From contig NC_079880.1 in NCBI RefSeq assembly GCF_029227915.1, forward strand, positions 6,078,001-6,142,000: 64,000 nt of DNA, given 5' to 3'. A program made the position numbers and the translations under genes. The stretch is from Hydractinia symbiolongicarpus (lineage: Eukaryota > Cnidaria > Hydrozoa > Anthoathecata > Hydractiniidae). Below, piece by piece: positions 1 to 13,554 of the stretch. Numbering within the stretch: position 1 is the first letter of the stretch; every line of letters starts with the position of its first letter. A model generated the notes under the pieces. That model searched no databases. It was given only the letters and a program-made list of their open reading frames with translations, and had not been told where the DNA came from.

Positions 1-3000
1 CGGGAAGACGCGGGTTTTCGATTGCCGGCAATTAAACTTCTTTTATTCAGCGTCTCATCAAAAATGAAAACATTTTTAAAAACTAAAACTCATGCGTTTT
101 AGTGGTGAAAAAATAATTTAAAAAATCGTTTGGGAAATGAGTTTACTCCCTGGGTACTTTCTTTGTATACTTTTGACTATACGGGCCAAGTCCGGGATTT
201 ACGGGAAGTCGCGGGTTTTCGTTTGCCGGCGATTAAACTTCTTTCATTAAGCGCCTCATCAAAAATGAAAACATTTTTGAAAACTACAAGTCTCATGCGT
301 TTTAGTGGTGAAAATTAATTTAAAATATCGTTTGGGAATTGAGTTTACTCCCTGGGTACTTTCTTTGTATACTTTTGACTATACGGGCCGAGTCCGGGAT
401 TTACGGGAAGACGCGGGTTTTCGTTTGCCGGCAATTAAACTTCTTTTATTCAGCGTCTCATCAAAAATGAAAACATTTTTAAAAACTACAAGTCTCATGC
501 GTTTTAGTGGTGAAAAAATAATTTAAATATTCGTTCGGGAAATGAGTTTACTTACAGGGTACTTTCTTTGTATACATTCAACTATAAGGGCCAAGCCCGG
601 GATTTACGGGAATTCGCGGGTTTTCGTTTGCCGGCGATTAAACTTCTTTTATTCAGCGTCTCATCAAAAATGAAAATATTTTTAAATACTACAAGTCTCA
701 TGGGCTTTAGTGGTGAAATAATAATTTAATAAATCGTTTTGGAAATGAGTTTACTCACAGGGTACTTTCTTTGTATACATTCGACTATACGGGCCAAGCC
801 CGGGATTTACGGGAAATCGCGGGTTTTCGTTTGCCGGCGATTAAACCACTTTTATTAAGCGTCTCATCAAAAATGAAAACATTTCTGAAAACTACAAGTC
901 TCATGCGTTTTAGTGGTGAAAAAATAATTTAAATATTTGTTCGGGAAATGAGTTTACTTACAGGGTACTTTCTTTGTATACATTCGACTATACGGGCCAA
1001 GCCCGGGATTTACGGGAAATCGCGGGTTTTTGTTTGCCGGCGATTAAACCTCTTTCATTAAGCGTCTCATCAAAAATGAAAACATTTTTGAAAACTACAA
1101 GTCTCATGCGTTTTAGTGGTGAAAAAATAATTTAAATATTCGTTCGGGAAATGAGTTTACTTACAGGGTACTTTCTTTGTATACATTCAACTATAAGGGC
1201 CAAGCCCGGGATTTACGGGAATTCGCGGGTTTTCGTTTGCCGGCGATTAAACCTCTTTCATTAAGCGTCTCATCAAAAATGAAAACATTTTTGAAAACTA
1301 CAAGTCTCATGCGTTTTAGTGGTGAAAATTAATTTAAAATATCGTTTGGGAATTGAGTTTACTCCCTGGGTACTTTCTTTGTATACTTTTGACTATACGG
1401 GCCGAGTCCGAGATTTACGGGAAGACGCGGGTTTTCGTTTGCCGGCAATTAAACTTCTTTTATTCAGCGTCTCATCAAAAATGAAAACATTTTTAAAAAC
1501 TACAAGTCTCATGCGTTTTAGTGGTGAAAAAATAATTTAAAAAATCGTTCGGGAAATGAGTTTACTCCCTGGGTACTTTCTTTGTATACTTTTGACTATA
1601 CGGGCCAAGTCCGGTATTTACGGGAATTCGCGGGTTTTCGTTTGCCGGCGATTAAACTTCTTTTATTCAGGGTCTCATCAAAAATGAAAATATTTTTAAA
1701 TACTACAAGTCTCATGGCCTTTAGTGGTGAAATAATAATTTAATAAATCGTTTTGGAAATGAGTTTACTCACAGGGTACTTTCTTTGTATACATTCGAAT
1801 ATACGGGCCAAGCCCGGGATTTACGGGAAATCGCGGGTTTTCGTTTGCCGGCGATTAAACCACTTTTATTAAGCGTCTCATCAAAAATGAAAACATTTCT
1901 GAAAACTACAAGTCTCATGCGTTTTAGTGGTGAAAAAATAATTTAAATATTTGTTCGGGAAATGATTTTACTTACAGGGTACTTTCTTTGTATACATTCG
2001 ACTATACGGGCCAAGCCCGGGATTTACGGGAAATCGCGGGTTTTCGTTTGCCGGCGATTAAACCTCTTTCATTAAGCGTCTCATCAAAAATGAAAACATT
2101 TTTGAAAACTACAAGTCTCATGCGTTTTAGTGGTGAAAATTAATTTAAAATATCGTTTGGGAAATGAGTTTGCTCCCTGGGTACTTTCTTTGTATACTTT
2201 TGACTATACGGGCCGAGTCCGGGATTTACGGGAAGACGCGGGTTTTCGTTTGCCGGCAATTAAACTTCTTTTATTCAGCGTCTCATCAAAAATGAAAACA
2301 TTTTTAAAAACTACAAGTCTCATGCGTTTTAGTGGTGAAAAAATAATTTAAAAAATCGTTCGGGAAATGTGTTTACTCCCTGGGTACTTTCTTTGTATAC
2401 TTTTGACTATACGGGCCAAGTCCGGGATTTACGGGAAGTCGCGGGTTTTCGTTTGCCGGCGATTAAACTTCTTTTATTCAGCGTCTCATCAAAAATGAAA
2501 ATATTTTTAAATACTACAAGTCTCATGGGCTTTAGTGGTGAAATAATAATTTAATAAATCGTTTTGGAAATGAGTTTACTCACAGGGTACTTTCTTTGTA
2601 TACATTCGACTATACGGGCCAAGCCCGGGATTTACGGGAAATCGCGGGTTTTCGTTTGCCGGCGATTAAACCACTTTTATTAAGGGTCTCATCAAAAATG
2701 AAAACATTTCTGAAAACTACAAGTCTCATGCGTTTTAGTGGTGAAAAAATAATTTAAATATTCGTTCGGGAAATGAGTTTACTTACAGGGTACTTTCTTT
2801 GTATACATTCGACTATACGGGCCAAGCCCGGGATTTACGGGAAATCGCGGGTTTTCGTTTGCCGGCGATTAAACCTCTTTCATTAAGCGTCTCATCAAAA
2901 ATGAAAACATTTTTGAAAACTACAAGTCTCATGCGTTTTAGTGGTGAAAATTAATTGAAAATATCGTTTGGGAAATGAGTTTACTCCCTGGGTACTTTCT

Positions 3001-3971
3001 TTGTATACTTTTGACTATACGGGCCGAGTCCGGGATTTACGGGAAGACGCGGGTTTTCGTTTGCCGGCGATTAAACTTCTTTTATTCAGCGTCTCATCAA
3101 AAATGAAAATATTTTTAAATACTACAAGTCTCATGGGCTTTAGTGGTGAAATAATAATTTAATAAATCGTTTTGGAAATGAGTTTACTCACAGGGTACTT
3201 TCTTTGTATACATTCGACTATACGGGCCAAGCCCGGGATTTACGGGAAATCGCGGGTTTTCGTTTACCGGCGATTAAACCACTTTTATTAAGCGTCTCAT
3301 CAAAAATGAAAACATTTCTGAAAACTACAAGTCTCATGCGTTTCAGTGGTGAAAAAATAATTTAAATATTCGTTCGGGAAATGAGTTTACTCACAGGGTA
3401 CTTTCTTTGTATACATTCGACTATACGGGCCAAGCCCGGGATTTACGGGAAGTCGCGGGATTTCGTTTGCCGGCAATTAAACTTCTTTTATTAAGCGTCT
3501 CATCAAAAATGAAAACATTCTTAAAAACTACAAGTCTCATGGGCTTTAGTGGTGAAATAATAATTTAAAAAATCGTTCGGGAAATGAGTTTACTCCCTGG
3601 GTACTTTCTTTGTATACTTTTGACTATACGGGCTGAGTCAGGGATTTACGGGAAGTCGCGGGTTTTCGTTTGCCGGCGATTAAACTTCTTTCATTAAGCG
3701 TCTCATCAAAAATGAAAACATTTTTGAAAACTACAAGTCTCATGCGTTTTAGTGGTGAAAATTAATTTAAAATATCGTTTGGGAATTGAGTTTACTCCCT
3801 GGGTACTTTCTTTGTATACTTTTGACTATACGGGCTGAGTCCGGGATTTACGGGAAGACGCGGGTTTTCGTTTGCCGGCAATTAAACTTCTTTTATTCAG
3901 CGTCTCATCAAAAATGAAAACATTTTTAAAAACTACAAGTCTCATGCGTTTTAGTGGTGAAAAAATAATTT
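1..3971 (+). repeat. Irregular 4/5-mer HOR region
   Basis: Monomers run head to tail. The clearest unit is a tetramer of 811 bp, seen at 1319-2129 and 2130-2940, with the order GAAGACGCGGG type, AAGTCC type, CCACTTTTATTAAG type and CCTCTTTCATTAAG type. The first monomer of the tetramer also occurs at 305-526, 1,014 bp (five monomers) before 1319. After 2941 a three-monomer version follows. The first monomer (1-120) has a small deletion, ACTAAAACTCATG for ACTACAAGTCTCATG. Confidence 0.8.
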
Positions 3972-5189
3972 AAATATTCGTTCGGGAAATAAGTTTACTT
4001 ACAGGGTACTTTCTTTGTGTACATTCAACTATAAGGGCCAAGCCCGGGATTTACGGGAATTTGCGGGTTTTCGTTTGCCGGCGATTAAACTTCTTTTATT
4101 CAGCGTCTCATCAAAAATGAAAATATTTTTAAATACTACAAGTCTCATGGGCTTTAGTGGTGAAATAATAATTTAATAAATCGTTTTGGAAATGAGTTTA
4201 CTCACAGGGTACTTTCTTTGTATACATTCGACTATACGGGCCAAGCCCGGGATTTACGGGAAATCGCGGGTTTTCGTTTGCCGGCGATTAAACCACTTTT
4301 ATTAAGCGTCTCATCAAAAATGAAAACATTTCTGAAAACTACAAGTCTCATGCGTTTTAGTGGTGAAAAAATAATTTAAATATTTGTTCGGGAAATGAGT
4401 TTACTTACAGGGTACTTTCTTTGTATACATTCGACTATACGGGCCAAGCCCGGGATTTACGGGAAATCGCGGGTTTTTGTTTGCCGGCGATTAAACCTCT
4501 TTCATTAAGCGTCTCATCAAAAATGAAAACATTTTTGAAAACTACAAGTCTCATGCGTTTTAGTGGTGAAAAAATAATTTAAATATTCGTTCGGGAAATG
4601 AGTTTACTTACAGGGTACTTTCTTTGTATACATTCAACTATAAGGGCCAAGCCCGGGATTTACGGGAATTCGCGGGTTTTCGTTTGCCGGCGATTAAACC
4701 TCTTTCATTAAGCGTCTCATCAAAAATGAAAACATTTTTGAAAACTAAAAGTCTCATGCGTTTTAGTGGTGAAAAAATAATTTAAAAAATCGTTCGGGAA
4801 ATGAGTTTACTCCCTGGGTACTTTCTTTGTATACTTTTGACTATACGGGCCAAGTCCGGGATTTACGGGAAGTCGCGGGTTTTCGTTTGCCGGCGATTAA
4901 ACTTCTTTTATTCAGCGTCTCATCAAAAATGAAAATATTTTTAAATACTACAAGTCTCATGGGCTTTAGTGGTGAAATAATAATTTAATAAATCGTTTTT
5001 GAAATGAGTTTACTCACAGGGTACTTTCTTTGTATACTTTTGACTATACGGGCCAAGCCCGGGATTTACGGGAAATCGCGGGTTTTCGTTTGCCGGCGAT
5101 TAAACCTCTTTCATTAAGCGTCTCATCAAAAATGAAAACATTTTTGAAAACTACAAGTCTCATGCGTTTTAGTGGTGAAAATTAATTTA
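3972..5189 (+). repeat. 6-mer HOR (1,218 bp), copy 1
   Basis: Six monomers starting at the variant GAAATAAGTTTACTTAC with TTTGTGTACATTCAAC, and ending at AAAATTAATTTAAA. The next copy begins immediately at 5190 with the same GAAATAAG/TTTGTGTAC variant. Near 4999 it shares the private variant CGTTTTTGAAATGAG with copy 2 but not with copy 3. Confidence 0.85.
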
Positions 5190-6407
5190 AATATTCGTTC
5201 GGGAAATAAGTTTACTTACAGGGTACTTTCTTTGTGTACATTCAACTATAAGGGCCAAGCCCGGGATTTACGGGAATTTGCGGGTTTTCGTTTGCCGGCG
5301 ATTAAACTTCTTTTATTCAGCGTCTCATCAAAAATGAAAATATTTTTAAATACTACAAGTCTCATGGGCTTTAGTGGTGAAATAATAATTTAATAAATCG
5401 TTTTGGAAATGAGTTTACTCACAGGGTACTTTCTTTGTATACATTCGACTATACGGGCCAAGCCCGGGATTTACGGGAAATCGCGGGTTTTCGTTTGCCG
5501 GCGATTAAACCACTTTTATTAAGCGTCTCATCAAAAATGAAAACATTTCTGAAAACTACAAGTCTCATGCGTTTTAGTGGTGAAAAAATAATTTAAATAT
5601 TTGTTCGGGAAATGAGTTTACTTACAGGGTACTTTCTTTGTATACATTCGACTATACGGGCCAAGCCCGGGATTTACGGGAAATCGCGGGTTTTTGTTTG
5701 CCGGCGATTAAACCTCTTTCATTAAGCGTCTCATCAAAAATGAAAACATTTTTGAAAACTACAAGTCTCATGCGTTTTAGTGGTGAAAAAATAATTTAAA
5801 TATTCGTTCGGGAAATGAGTTTACTTACAGGGTACTTTCTTTGTATACATTCAACTATAAGGGCCAAGCCCGGGATTTACGGGAATTCGCGGGTTTTCGT
5901 TTGCCGGCGATTAAACCTCTTTCATTAAGCGTCTCATCAAAAATGAAAACATTTTTGAAAACTACAAGTCTCATGCGTTTTAGTGGTGAAAAAATAATTT
6001 AAAAAATCGTTCGGGAAATGAGTTTACTCCCTGGGTACTTTCTTTGTATACTTTTGACTATACGGGCCAAGTCCGGGATTTACGGGAAGTCGCGGGTTTT
6101 CGTTTGCCGGCGATTAAACTTCTTTTATTCAGCGTCTCATCAAAAATGAAAATATTTTTAAATACTACAAGTCTCATGGGCTTTAGTGGTGAAATAATAA
6201 TTTAATAAATCGTTTTTGAAATGAGTTTACTCACAGGGTACTTTCTTTGTATACTTTTGACTATACGGGCCAAGCCCGGGATTTACGGGAAATCGCGGGT
6301 TTTCGTTTGCCGGCGATTAAACCTCTTTCATTAAGCGTCTCATCAAAAATGAAAACATTTTTGAAAACTACAAGTCTCATGCGTTTTAGTGGTGAAAATT
6401 AATTTAA
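5190..6407 (+). repeat. 6-mer HOR (1,218 bp), copy 2
   Basis: This is a direct tandem copy of 3972-5189, offset 1,218 bp, with the same private variants (TTTGTGTACATTCAAC near 5235, CGTTTTTGAAATGAG near 6217). Copies 1 and 2 are closer to each other than either is to copy 3, which suggests a recent in-register duplication. Confidence 0.85.
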
Positions 6408-7421
6408 AATATCGTTTGGGAAATGAGTTTACTCCCTGGGTACTTTCTTTGTATACTTTTGACTATACGGGCCGAGTCAGGGATTTACGGGAAGTCGCGG
6501 GTTTTCGTTTGCCGGCGATTAAACTTCTTTTATTCAGCGTCTCATCATAAATGAAAATATCTTTAAATACTACAAGTCTCATTGGCTTTAGTGGTGAAAT
6601 AATAATTTAAAAAATCGTTCGGGAAATGAGTTTACACCCTGGGTACTTTCTTTGTATACTTTTGACTATACGGGCCGAGTCCGGGATTTACGGGAAAACG
6701 CGGGTTTTCGTTTACCGGCGATTAAACCACTTTTATTAAGCGTCTCATCAAAAATGAAAACATTTCTGAAAACTACAAGTCTCATGCGTTTCAGTGGTGA
6801 AAAAATAATTTAAATATTCGTTCGGGAAATGAGTTTACTCACAGGGTACTTTCTTTGTATACATTCGACTATACGGGCCAAGCCCGGGATTTACGGGAAG
6901 TCGCGGGATTTCGTTTGCCGGCAATTAAACTTCTTTTATTCAGCGTCTCATCAAAAATGAAAACATTCTTAAAAACTACAAGTCTCATGGGCTTTAGTGG
7001 TGAAATAATAATTTAAAAAATCGTTCGGGAAATGAGTTTACTCCCTGGGTACTTTCTTTGTATACTTTTGACTATACGGGCTGAGTCAGGGATTTACGGG
7101 AAGTCGCGGGTTTTCGTTTGCCGGCGATTAAACTTCTTTCATTAAGCGTCTCATCAAAAATGAAAACATTTTTGAAAACTACAAGTCTCATGCGTTTTAG
7201 TGGTGAAAATTAATTTAAAATATCGTTTGGGAATTGAGTTTACTCCCTGGGTACTTTCTTTGTATACTTTTGACTATACGGGCCGAGTCCGGGATTTACG
7301 GGAAGACGCGGGTTTTCGTTTGCCGGCAATTAAACTTCTTTTATTCAGCGTCTCATCAAAAATGAAAACATTTTTAAAAACTACAAGTCTCATGCGTTTT
7401 AGTGGTGAAAAAATAATTTAA
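6408..7421 (+). repeat. Five linker monomers between 6-mer HOR copies
   Basis: This stretch matches about 2960-3971 at an offset of 3,448 bp (17 monomers) from near 6713 onward. The shared run includes TTTACCGGCGATTAAACC, CGCGGGATTTCG and the GGGAATTGAG monomer at 7200. Its first part (6408-6710) instead matches 8639-8941 at an offset of about 2,231 bp (11 monomers), so the stretch is a mosaic. Confidence 0.75.
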
Positions 7422-8639
7422 ATATTCGTTCGGGAAATAAGTTTACTTACAGGGTACTTTCTTTGTATACATTCAACTATAAGGGCCAAGCCCGGGATTT
7501 ACGGGAATTCGCGGGTTTTCGTTTGCCGGCGATTAAACTTCTTTTATTCAGCGTCTCATCAAAAATGAAAATATTTTTAAATACTACAAGTCTCATGGGC
7601 TTTAGTGGTGAAATAATAATTTAATAAATCGTTTTGGAAATGAGTTTACTCACAGGGTACTTTCTTTGTATACATTCGACTATACGGGCCAAGCCCGGGA
7701 TTTACGGGAAATCGCGGGTTTTCGTTTGCCGGCGATTAAACCACTTTTATTAAGCGTCTCATCAAAAATGAAAACATTTCTGAAAACTACAAGTCTCATG
7801 CGTTTTAGTGGTGAAAAAATAATTTAAATATTTGTTCGGGAAATGAGTTTACTTACAGGGTACTTTCTTTGTATACATTCGACTATACGGGCCAAGCCCG
7901 GGATTTACGGGAAATCGCGGGTTTTTGTTTGCCGGCGATTAAACCTCTTTCATTAAGCGTCTCATCAAAAATGAAAACATTTTTGAAAACTACAAGTCTC
8001 ATGCGTTTTAGTGGTGAAAAAATAATTTAAATATTCGTTCGGGAAATGAGTTTACTTACAGGGTACTTTCTTTGTATACATTCAACTATAAGGGCCAAGC
8101 CCGGGATTTACGGGAATTCGCGGGTTTTCGTTTGCCGGCGATTAAACCTCTTTCATTAAGCGTCTCATCAAAAATGAAAACATTTTTGAAAACTACAAGT
8201 CTCATGCGTTTTAGTGGTGAAAAAATAATTTAAAAAATCGTTCGGGAAATGAGTTTACTCCCTGGGTACTTTCTTTGTATACTTTTGACTATACGGGCCA
8301 AGTCCGGGATTTACGGGAAGTCGCGGGTTTTCGTTTGCCGGCGATTAAACTTCTTTTATTCAGCGTCTCATCAAAAATGAAAATATTTTTAAATACTACA
8401 AGTCTCATGGGCTTTAGTGGTGAAATAATAATTTAATAAATCGTTTTGGAAATGAGTTTACTCACAGGGTACTTTCTTTGTATACTTTTGACTATACGGG
8501 CCAAGCCCGGGATTTACGGGAAATCGCGGGTTTTCGTTTGCCGGCGATTAAACCTCTTTCATTAAGCGTCTCATCAAAAATGAAAACATTTTTGAAAACT
8601 ACAAGTCTCATGCGTTTTAGTGGTGAAAATTAATTTAAA
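7422..8639 (+). repeat. 6-mer HOR (1,218 bp), copy 3
   Basis: Same monomer order as 3972-5189, but with TTTGTATACATTCAAC instead of TTTGTGTAC and CGTTTTGGAAATGAG instead of CGTTTTTGAAATGAG. Most of it (from 7560) is also the opening part of the first 15-mer block, so shorter HORs are nested in longer ones. Confidence 0.82.
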
Positions 8640-10510
8640 ATATCGTTTGGGAAATGAGTTTACTTCCTGGGTACTTTCTTTGTATACTTTTGACTATACG
8701 GGCCGAGTCAGGGATTTACGGGAAGTCGCGGGTTTTCGTTTGCCGGCGATTAAACTTCTTTTATTCAGCGTCTCATCATAAATGAAAATATCTTTAAATA
8801 CTACAAGTCTCATTGGCTTTAGTGGTGAAATAATAATTTAAAAAATCGTTCGGGAAATGAGTTTACACCCTGGGTACTTTCTTTGTATACTTTTGACTAT
8901 ACGGGCCGAGTCCGGGATTTACGGGAAAACGCAGGTTTTCGTTTGCCGGCGATTAAACTTCTTTTATTCAGCGTCTCATCAAAAATGAAAATATTTTTAA
9001 ATACTACAAGTCTCATGGGCTTTAGTGGTGAAATAATAATTAAAAAAATCGTTTTGGAAATGAGTTTACTCCCTGGGTACTTTCTTTGTATACTTTTGAC
9101 TATACGGGCCAAGTCCGGGATTTACGGGAAGTCGCGGGTTTTCGTTTGCCGGCGATTAAACTTCTTTTATTCAGCGTCTCATCAAAAATGAAAATAATTT
9201 TAAATACTACAAGTCTCATGGGCTTTAGTGGTGAAATAATAATTTAATAAATCGTTTTGGAAATGAGTTTACTCACAGGGTACTTTCTTTGTATACTTTT
9301 GACTATACGGGCCAAGCCCGGAATTTACGGGAAATCGCGGGTTTTCGTTTGCCGGCGATTAAACCTCTTTCATTAAGCGTCTCATCAAAAATGAAAACAT
9401 TTTTGAAAACTACAAGTCTCATGGGCTTTAGTGGTGAAATAATAATTAAAAAAATCGTTTTGGAAATGAGTTTACTCCCTGGGTACTTTCTTTGTATACT
9501 TTTGACTATACGGGCCAAGTCCGGGATTTACGGGAAGTCGCGGGTTTTCGTTTGCCGGCGATTAAACTTCTTTTATTCAGCGTCTCATCATAAATGAAAA
9601 TATCTTTAAATACTACAAGTCTCATTGGCTTTAGTGGTGAAATAATAATTTAAAAAATCGTTCGGGAAATGAGTTTACACCCTGGGTACTTTCTTTGTAT
9701 ACTTTTGACTATACGGGCCGAGTCCGGGATTTACGGGAAAACGCAGGTTTTCGTTTGCCGGCGATTAAACTTCTTTTATTCAGCGTCTCATCAAAAATGA
9801 AAATATTTTTAAATACTACAAGTCTCATGGGCTTTAGTGGTGAAATAATAATTAAAAAAATCGTTTTGGAAATGAGTTTACTCACAGGGTACTTTCTTTG
9901 TATACATTCGACTATACGGGCCAAGCCCGGGATTTATGGGAAATCGCGGGTTTTCGTTTGCCGGCGATTAAACCACTTTTATTAAGCGTCTCATCAAAAA
10001 TGAAAACATTTCTAAAAACTACAAGTCTCATGCGTTTTAGTGGTGAAAAAATAATTTAAAAATTCGTTCGGGACATGAGTTCACTCACAGGGTACTTTCT
10101 TTCTATACATTCGACTATACGGGCCAAGCCCGGGATTTACAGGAAATCGCGGGTTTTCGTTTGCCGGCGATTAAACAACTTTTCATTAAGCGTCTCATCA
10201 AAAATGAAAACATTTCTGAAAACTACAAGTCTCATGCGTTTTAGTGGTGAAAATTAATTTAAAAAATCGTTCGGGAAATGAGTTTACTCCCTGGGTACTT
10301 TCTTTGTATACTTTTGACTATACGGGCCGAGTCCGGGATTTACGGGAAGTTGCGGGTTTTCGTTTGCCGGCAATTAAACTTCTTTTATTCAGCGTCTCAT
10401 CAAAAATGAAAACATTTTTAAAAACTACAAGTCTCATGGGCTTTAGTGGTGAAATAATAATTTAAAAAATCGTTCGGGAAATGAGTTTACACCCCGGGTA
10501 CTTTCTTTCT
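7560..10510 (+). repeat. 15-mer HOR (about 3,045 bp), copy 1
   Basis: It matches 10605-13554 at offsets of 3,045 and then 3,044 bp over about 2.95 kb. Shared rare variants include AAAATAATTTTAAATAC near 9190, CCCGGAATTTACGG near 9318, CATCATAAATG with ATATCTTTAAATAC, GGGACATGAGTTCAC near 10070 and TTTACAGGAAATCG near 10137. One internal segment (about 9423-9587) breaks the match and is listed separately. The copies part at the left before 7560 and at the right near 10510, where this copy has TTTCTATACATTCG. Confidence 0.85.
9423..9587 (+). repeat. Gene-conversion-like patch inside 15-mer copy 1
   Basis: In this stretch copy 1 reads ATGGGCTTTAG, AATAATTAAAAAAATCG and CCAAGTCCGGG, whereas the same place in copy 2 (about 12467-12630) reads ATGCGTTTTAG, AAAATTAATTTAAAATATCG and CCGAGTCAGGG. 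The foreign version is identical to the monomer two units upstream (9012-9180). It also carries the 1-base length change that turns the 15-mer offset from 3,045 into 3,044. Flanks on both sides return to the expected sequence. Confidence 0.75.
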
Positions 10511-10604
10511 ATACATTCGACTATACGGGCCAAGCCCGGGATTTACAGGAAATCGCGGGTTTTCGTTTGCCGGCGATTAAACAACTTTTCATTAAGCGTC
10601 TCAT

Positions 10605-13554
10605 CAAAAATGAAAATATTTTTAAATACTACAAGTCTCATGGGCTTTAGTGGTGAAATAATAATTTAATAAATCGTTTTGGAAATGAGTTTACTCACAG
10701 GGTACTTTCTTTGTATACATTCGACTATACGGGCCAAGCCCGGGATTTACGGGAAATCGCGGGTTTTCGTTTGCCGGCGATTAAACCACTTTTATTAAGC
10801 GTCTCATCAAAAATGAAAACATTTCTGAAAACTACAAGTCTCATGCGTTTTAGTGGTGAAAAAATAATTTAAATATTTGTTCGGGAAATGAGTTTACTTA
10901 CAGGGTACTTTCTTTGTATACATTCGACTATACGGGCCAAGCCCGGGATTTACGGGAAATCGCGGGTTTTTGTTTGCCGGCGATTAAACCTCTTTCATTA
11001 AGCGTCTCATCAAAAATGAAAACATTTTTGAAAACTACAAGTCTCATGCGTTTTAGTGGTGAAAAAATAATTTAAATATTCGTTCGGGAAATGAGTTTAC
11101 TTACAGGGTACTTTCTTTGTATACATTCAACTATAAGGGCCAAGCCCGGGATTTACGGGAATTCGCGGGTTTTCGTTTGCCGGCGATTAAACCTCTTTCA
11201 TTAAGCGTCTCATCAAAAATGAAAACATTTTTGAAAACTACAAGTCTCATGCGTTTTAGTGGTGAAAAAATAATTTAAAAAATCGTTCGGGAAATGAGTT
11301 TACTCCCTGGGTACTTTCTTTGTATACTTTTGACTATACGGGCCAAGTCCGGGATTTACGGGAAGTCGCGGGTTTTCGTTTGCCGGCGATTAAACTTCTT
11401 TTATTCAGCGTCTCATCAAAAATGAAAATATTTTTAAATACTACAAGTCTCATGGGCTTTAGTGGTGAAATAATAATTTAATAAATCGTTTTGGAAATGA
11501 GTTTACTCACAGGGTACTTTCTTTGTATACTTTTGACTATACGGGCCAAGCCCGGGATTTACGGGAAATCGCGGGTTTTCGTTTGCCGGCGATTAAACCT
11601 CTTTCATTAAGCGTCTCATCAAAAATGAAAACATTTTTGAAAACTACAAGTCTCATGCGTTTTAGTGGTGAAAATTAATTTAAAATATCGTTTGGGAAAT
11701 GAGTTTACTTCCTGGGTACTTTCTTTGTATACTTTTGACTATACGGGCCGAGTCAGGGATTTACGGGAAGTCGCGGGTTTTCGTTTGCCGGCGATTAAAC
11801 TTCTTTTATTCAGCGTCTCATCATAAATGAAAATATCTTTAAATACTACAAGTCTCATTGGCTTTAGTGGTGAAATAATAATTTAAAAAATCGTTCGGGA
11901 AATGAGTTTACACCCTGGGTACTTTCTTTGTATACTTTTGACTATACGGGCCGAGTCCGGGATTTACGGGAAAACGCAGGTTTTCGTTTGCCGGCGATTA
12001 AACTTCTTTTATTCAGCGTCTCATCAAAAATGAAAATATTTTTAAATACTACAAGTCTCATGGGCTTTAGTGGTGAAATAATAATTAAAAAAATCGTTTT
12101 GGAAATGAGTTTACTCCCTGGGTACTTTCTTTGTATACTTTTGACTATACGGGCCAAGTCCGGGATTTACGGGAAGTCGCGGGTTTTCGTTTGCCGGCGA
12201 TTAAACTTCTTTTATTCAGCGTCTCATCAAAAATGAAAATAATTTTAAATACTACAAGTCTCATGGGCTTTAGTGGTGAAATAATAATTTAATAAATCGT
12301 TTTGGAAATGAGTTTACTCACAGGGTACTTTCTTTGTATACTTTTGACTATACGGGCCAAGCCCGGAATTTACGGGAAATCGCGGGTTTTCGTTTGCCGG
12401 CGATTAAACCTCTTTCATTAAGCGTCTCATCAAAAATGAAAACATTTTTGAAAACTACAAGTCTCATGCGTTTTAGTGGTGAAAATTAATTTAAAATATC
12501 GTTTGGGAAATGAGTTTACTCCCTGGGTACTTTCTTTGTATACTTTTGACTATACGGGCCGAGTCAGGGATTTACGGGAAGTCGCGGGTTTTCGTTTGCC
12601 GGCGATTAAACTTCTTTTATTCAGCGTCTCATCATAAATGAAAATATCTTTAAATACTACAAGTCTCATTGGCTTTAGTGGTGAAATAATAATTTAAAAA
12701 ATCGTTCGGGAAATGAGTTTACACCCTGGGTACTTTCTTTGTATACTTTTGACTATACGGGCCGAGTCCGGGATTTACGGGAAAACGCAGGTTTTCGTTT
12801 GCCGGCGATTAAACTTCTTTTATTCAGCGTCTCATCAAAAATGAAAATATTTTTAAATACTACAAGTCTCATGGGCTTTAGTGGTGAAATAATAATTAAA
12901 AAAATCGTTTTGGAAATGAGTTTACTCACAGGGTACTTTCTTTGTATACATTCGACTATACGGGCCAAGCCCGGGATTTATGGGAAATCGCGGGTTTTCG
13001 TTTGCCGGCGATTAAACCACTTTTATTAAGCGTCTCATCAAAAATGAAAACATTTCTAAAAACTACAAGTCTCATGCGTTTTAGTGGTGAAAAAATAATT
13101 TAAAAATTCGTTCGGGACATGAGTTCACTCACAGGGTACTTTCTTTCTATACATTCGACTATACGGGCCAAGCCCGGGATTTACAGGAAATCGCGGGTTT
13201 TCGTTTGCCGGCGATTAAACAACTTTTCATTAAGCGTCTCATCAAAAATGAAAACATTTCTGAAAACTACAAGTCTCATGCGTTTTAGTGGTGAAAATTA
13301 ATTTAAAAAATCGTTCGGGAAATGAGTTTACTCCCTGGGTACTTTCTTTGTATACTTTTGACTATACGGGCCGAGTCCGGGATTTACGGGAAGTTGCGGG
13401 TTTTCGTTTGCCGGCAATTAAACTTCTTTTATTCAGCGTCTCATCAAAAATGAAAACATTTTTAAAAACTACAAGTCTCATGGGCTTTAGTGGTGAAATA
13501 ATAATTTAAAAAATCGTTCGGGAAATGAGTTTACACCCCGGGTACTTTCTTTGT
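10605..13554 (+). repeat. 15-mer HOR (about 3,045 bp), copy 2
   Basis: Direct tandem partner of 7560-10510. At 12467-12630 it keeps the sequence also found at 6373-6540 and 8601-8770, so this copy looks ancestral there. It ends near 13554, where it continues TTTGTATACTTTTGAC while copy 1 switches to TTTCTATACATTCG. Confidence 0.85.

Noticed and set aside
8897-9112. Reverse-strand 71-codon frames (MARIVKSIQRKYPGSK...)
   Set aside because: They are antisense shadows of the same monomers and exist only where the TAATTTAA stop cluster has lost a base or changed to ATAATTGAAA.
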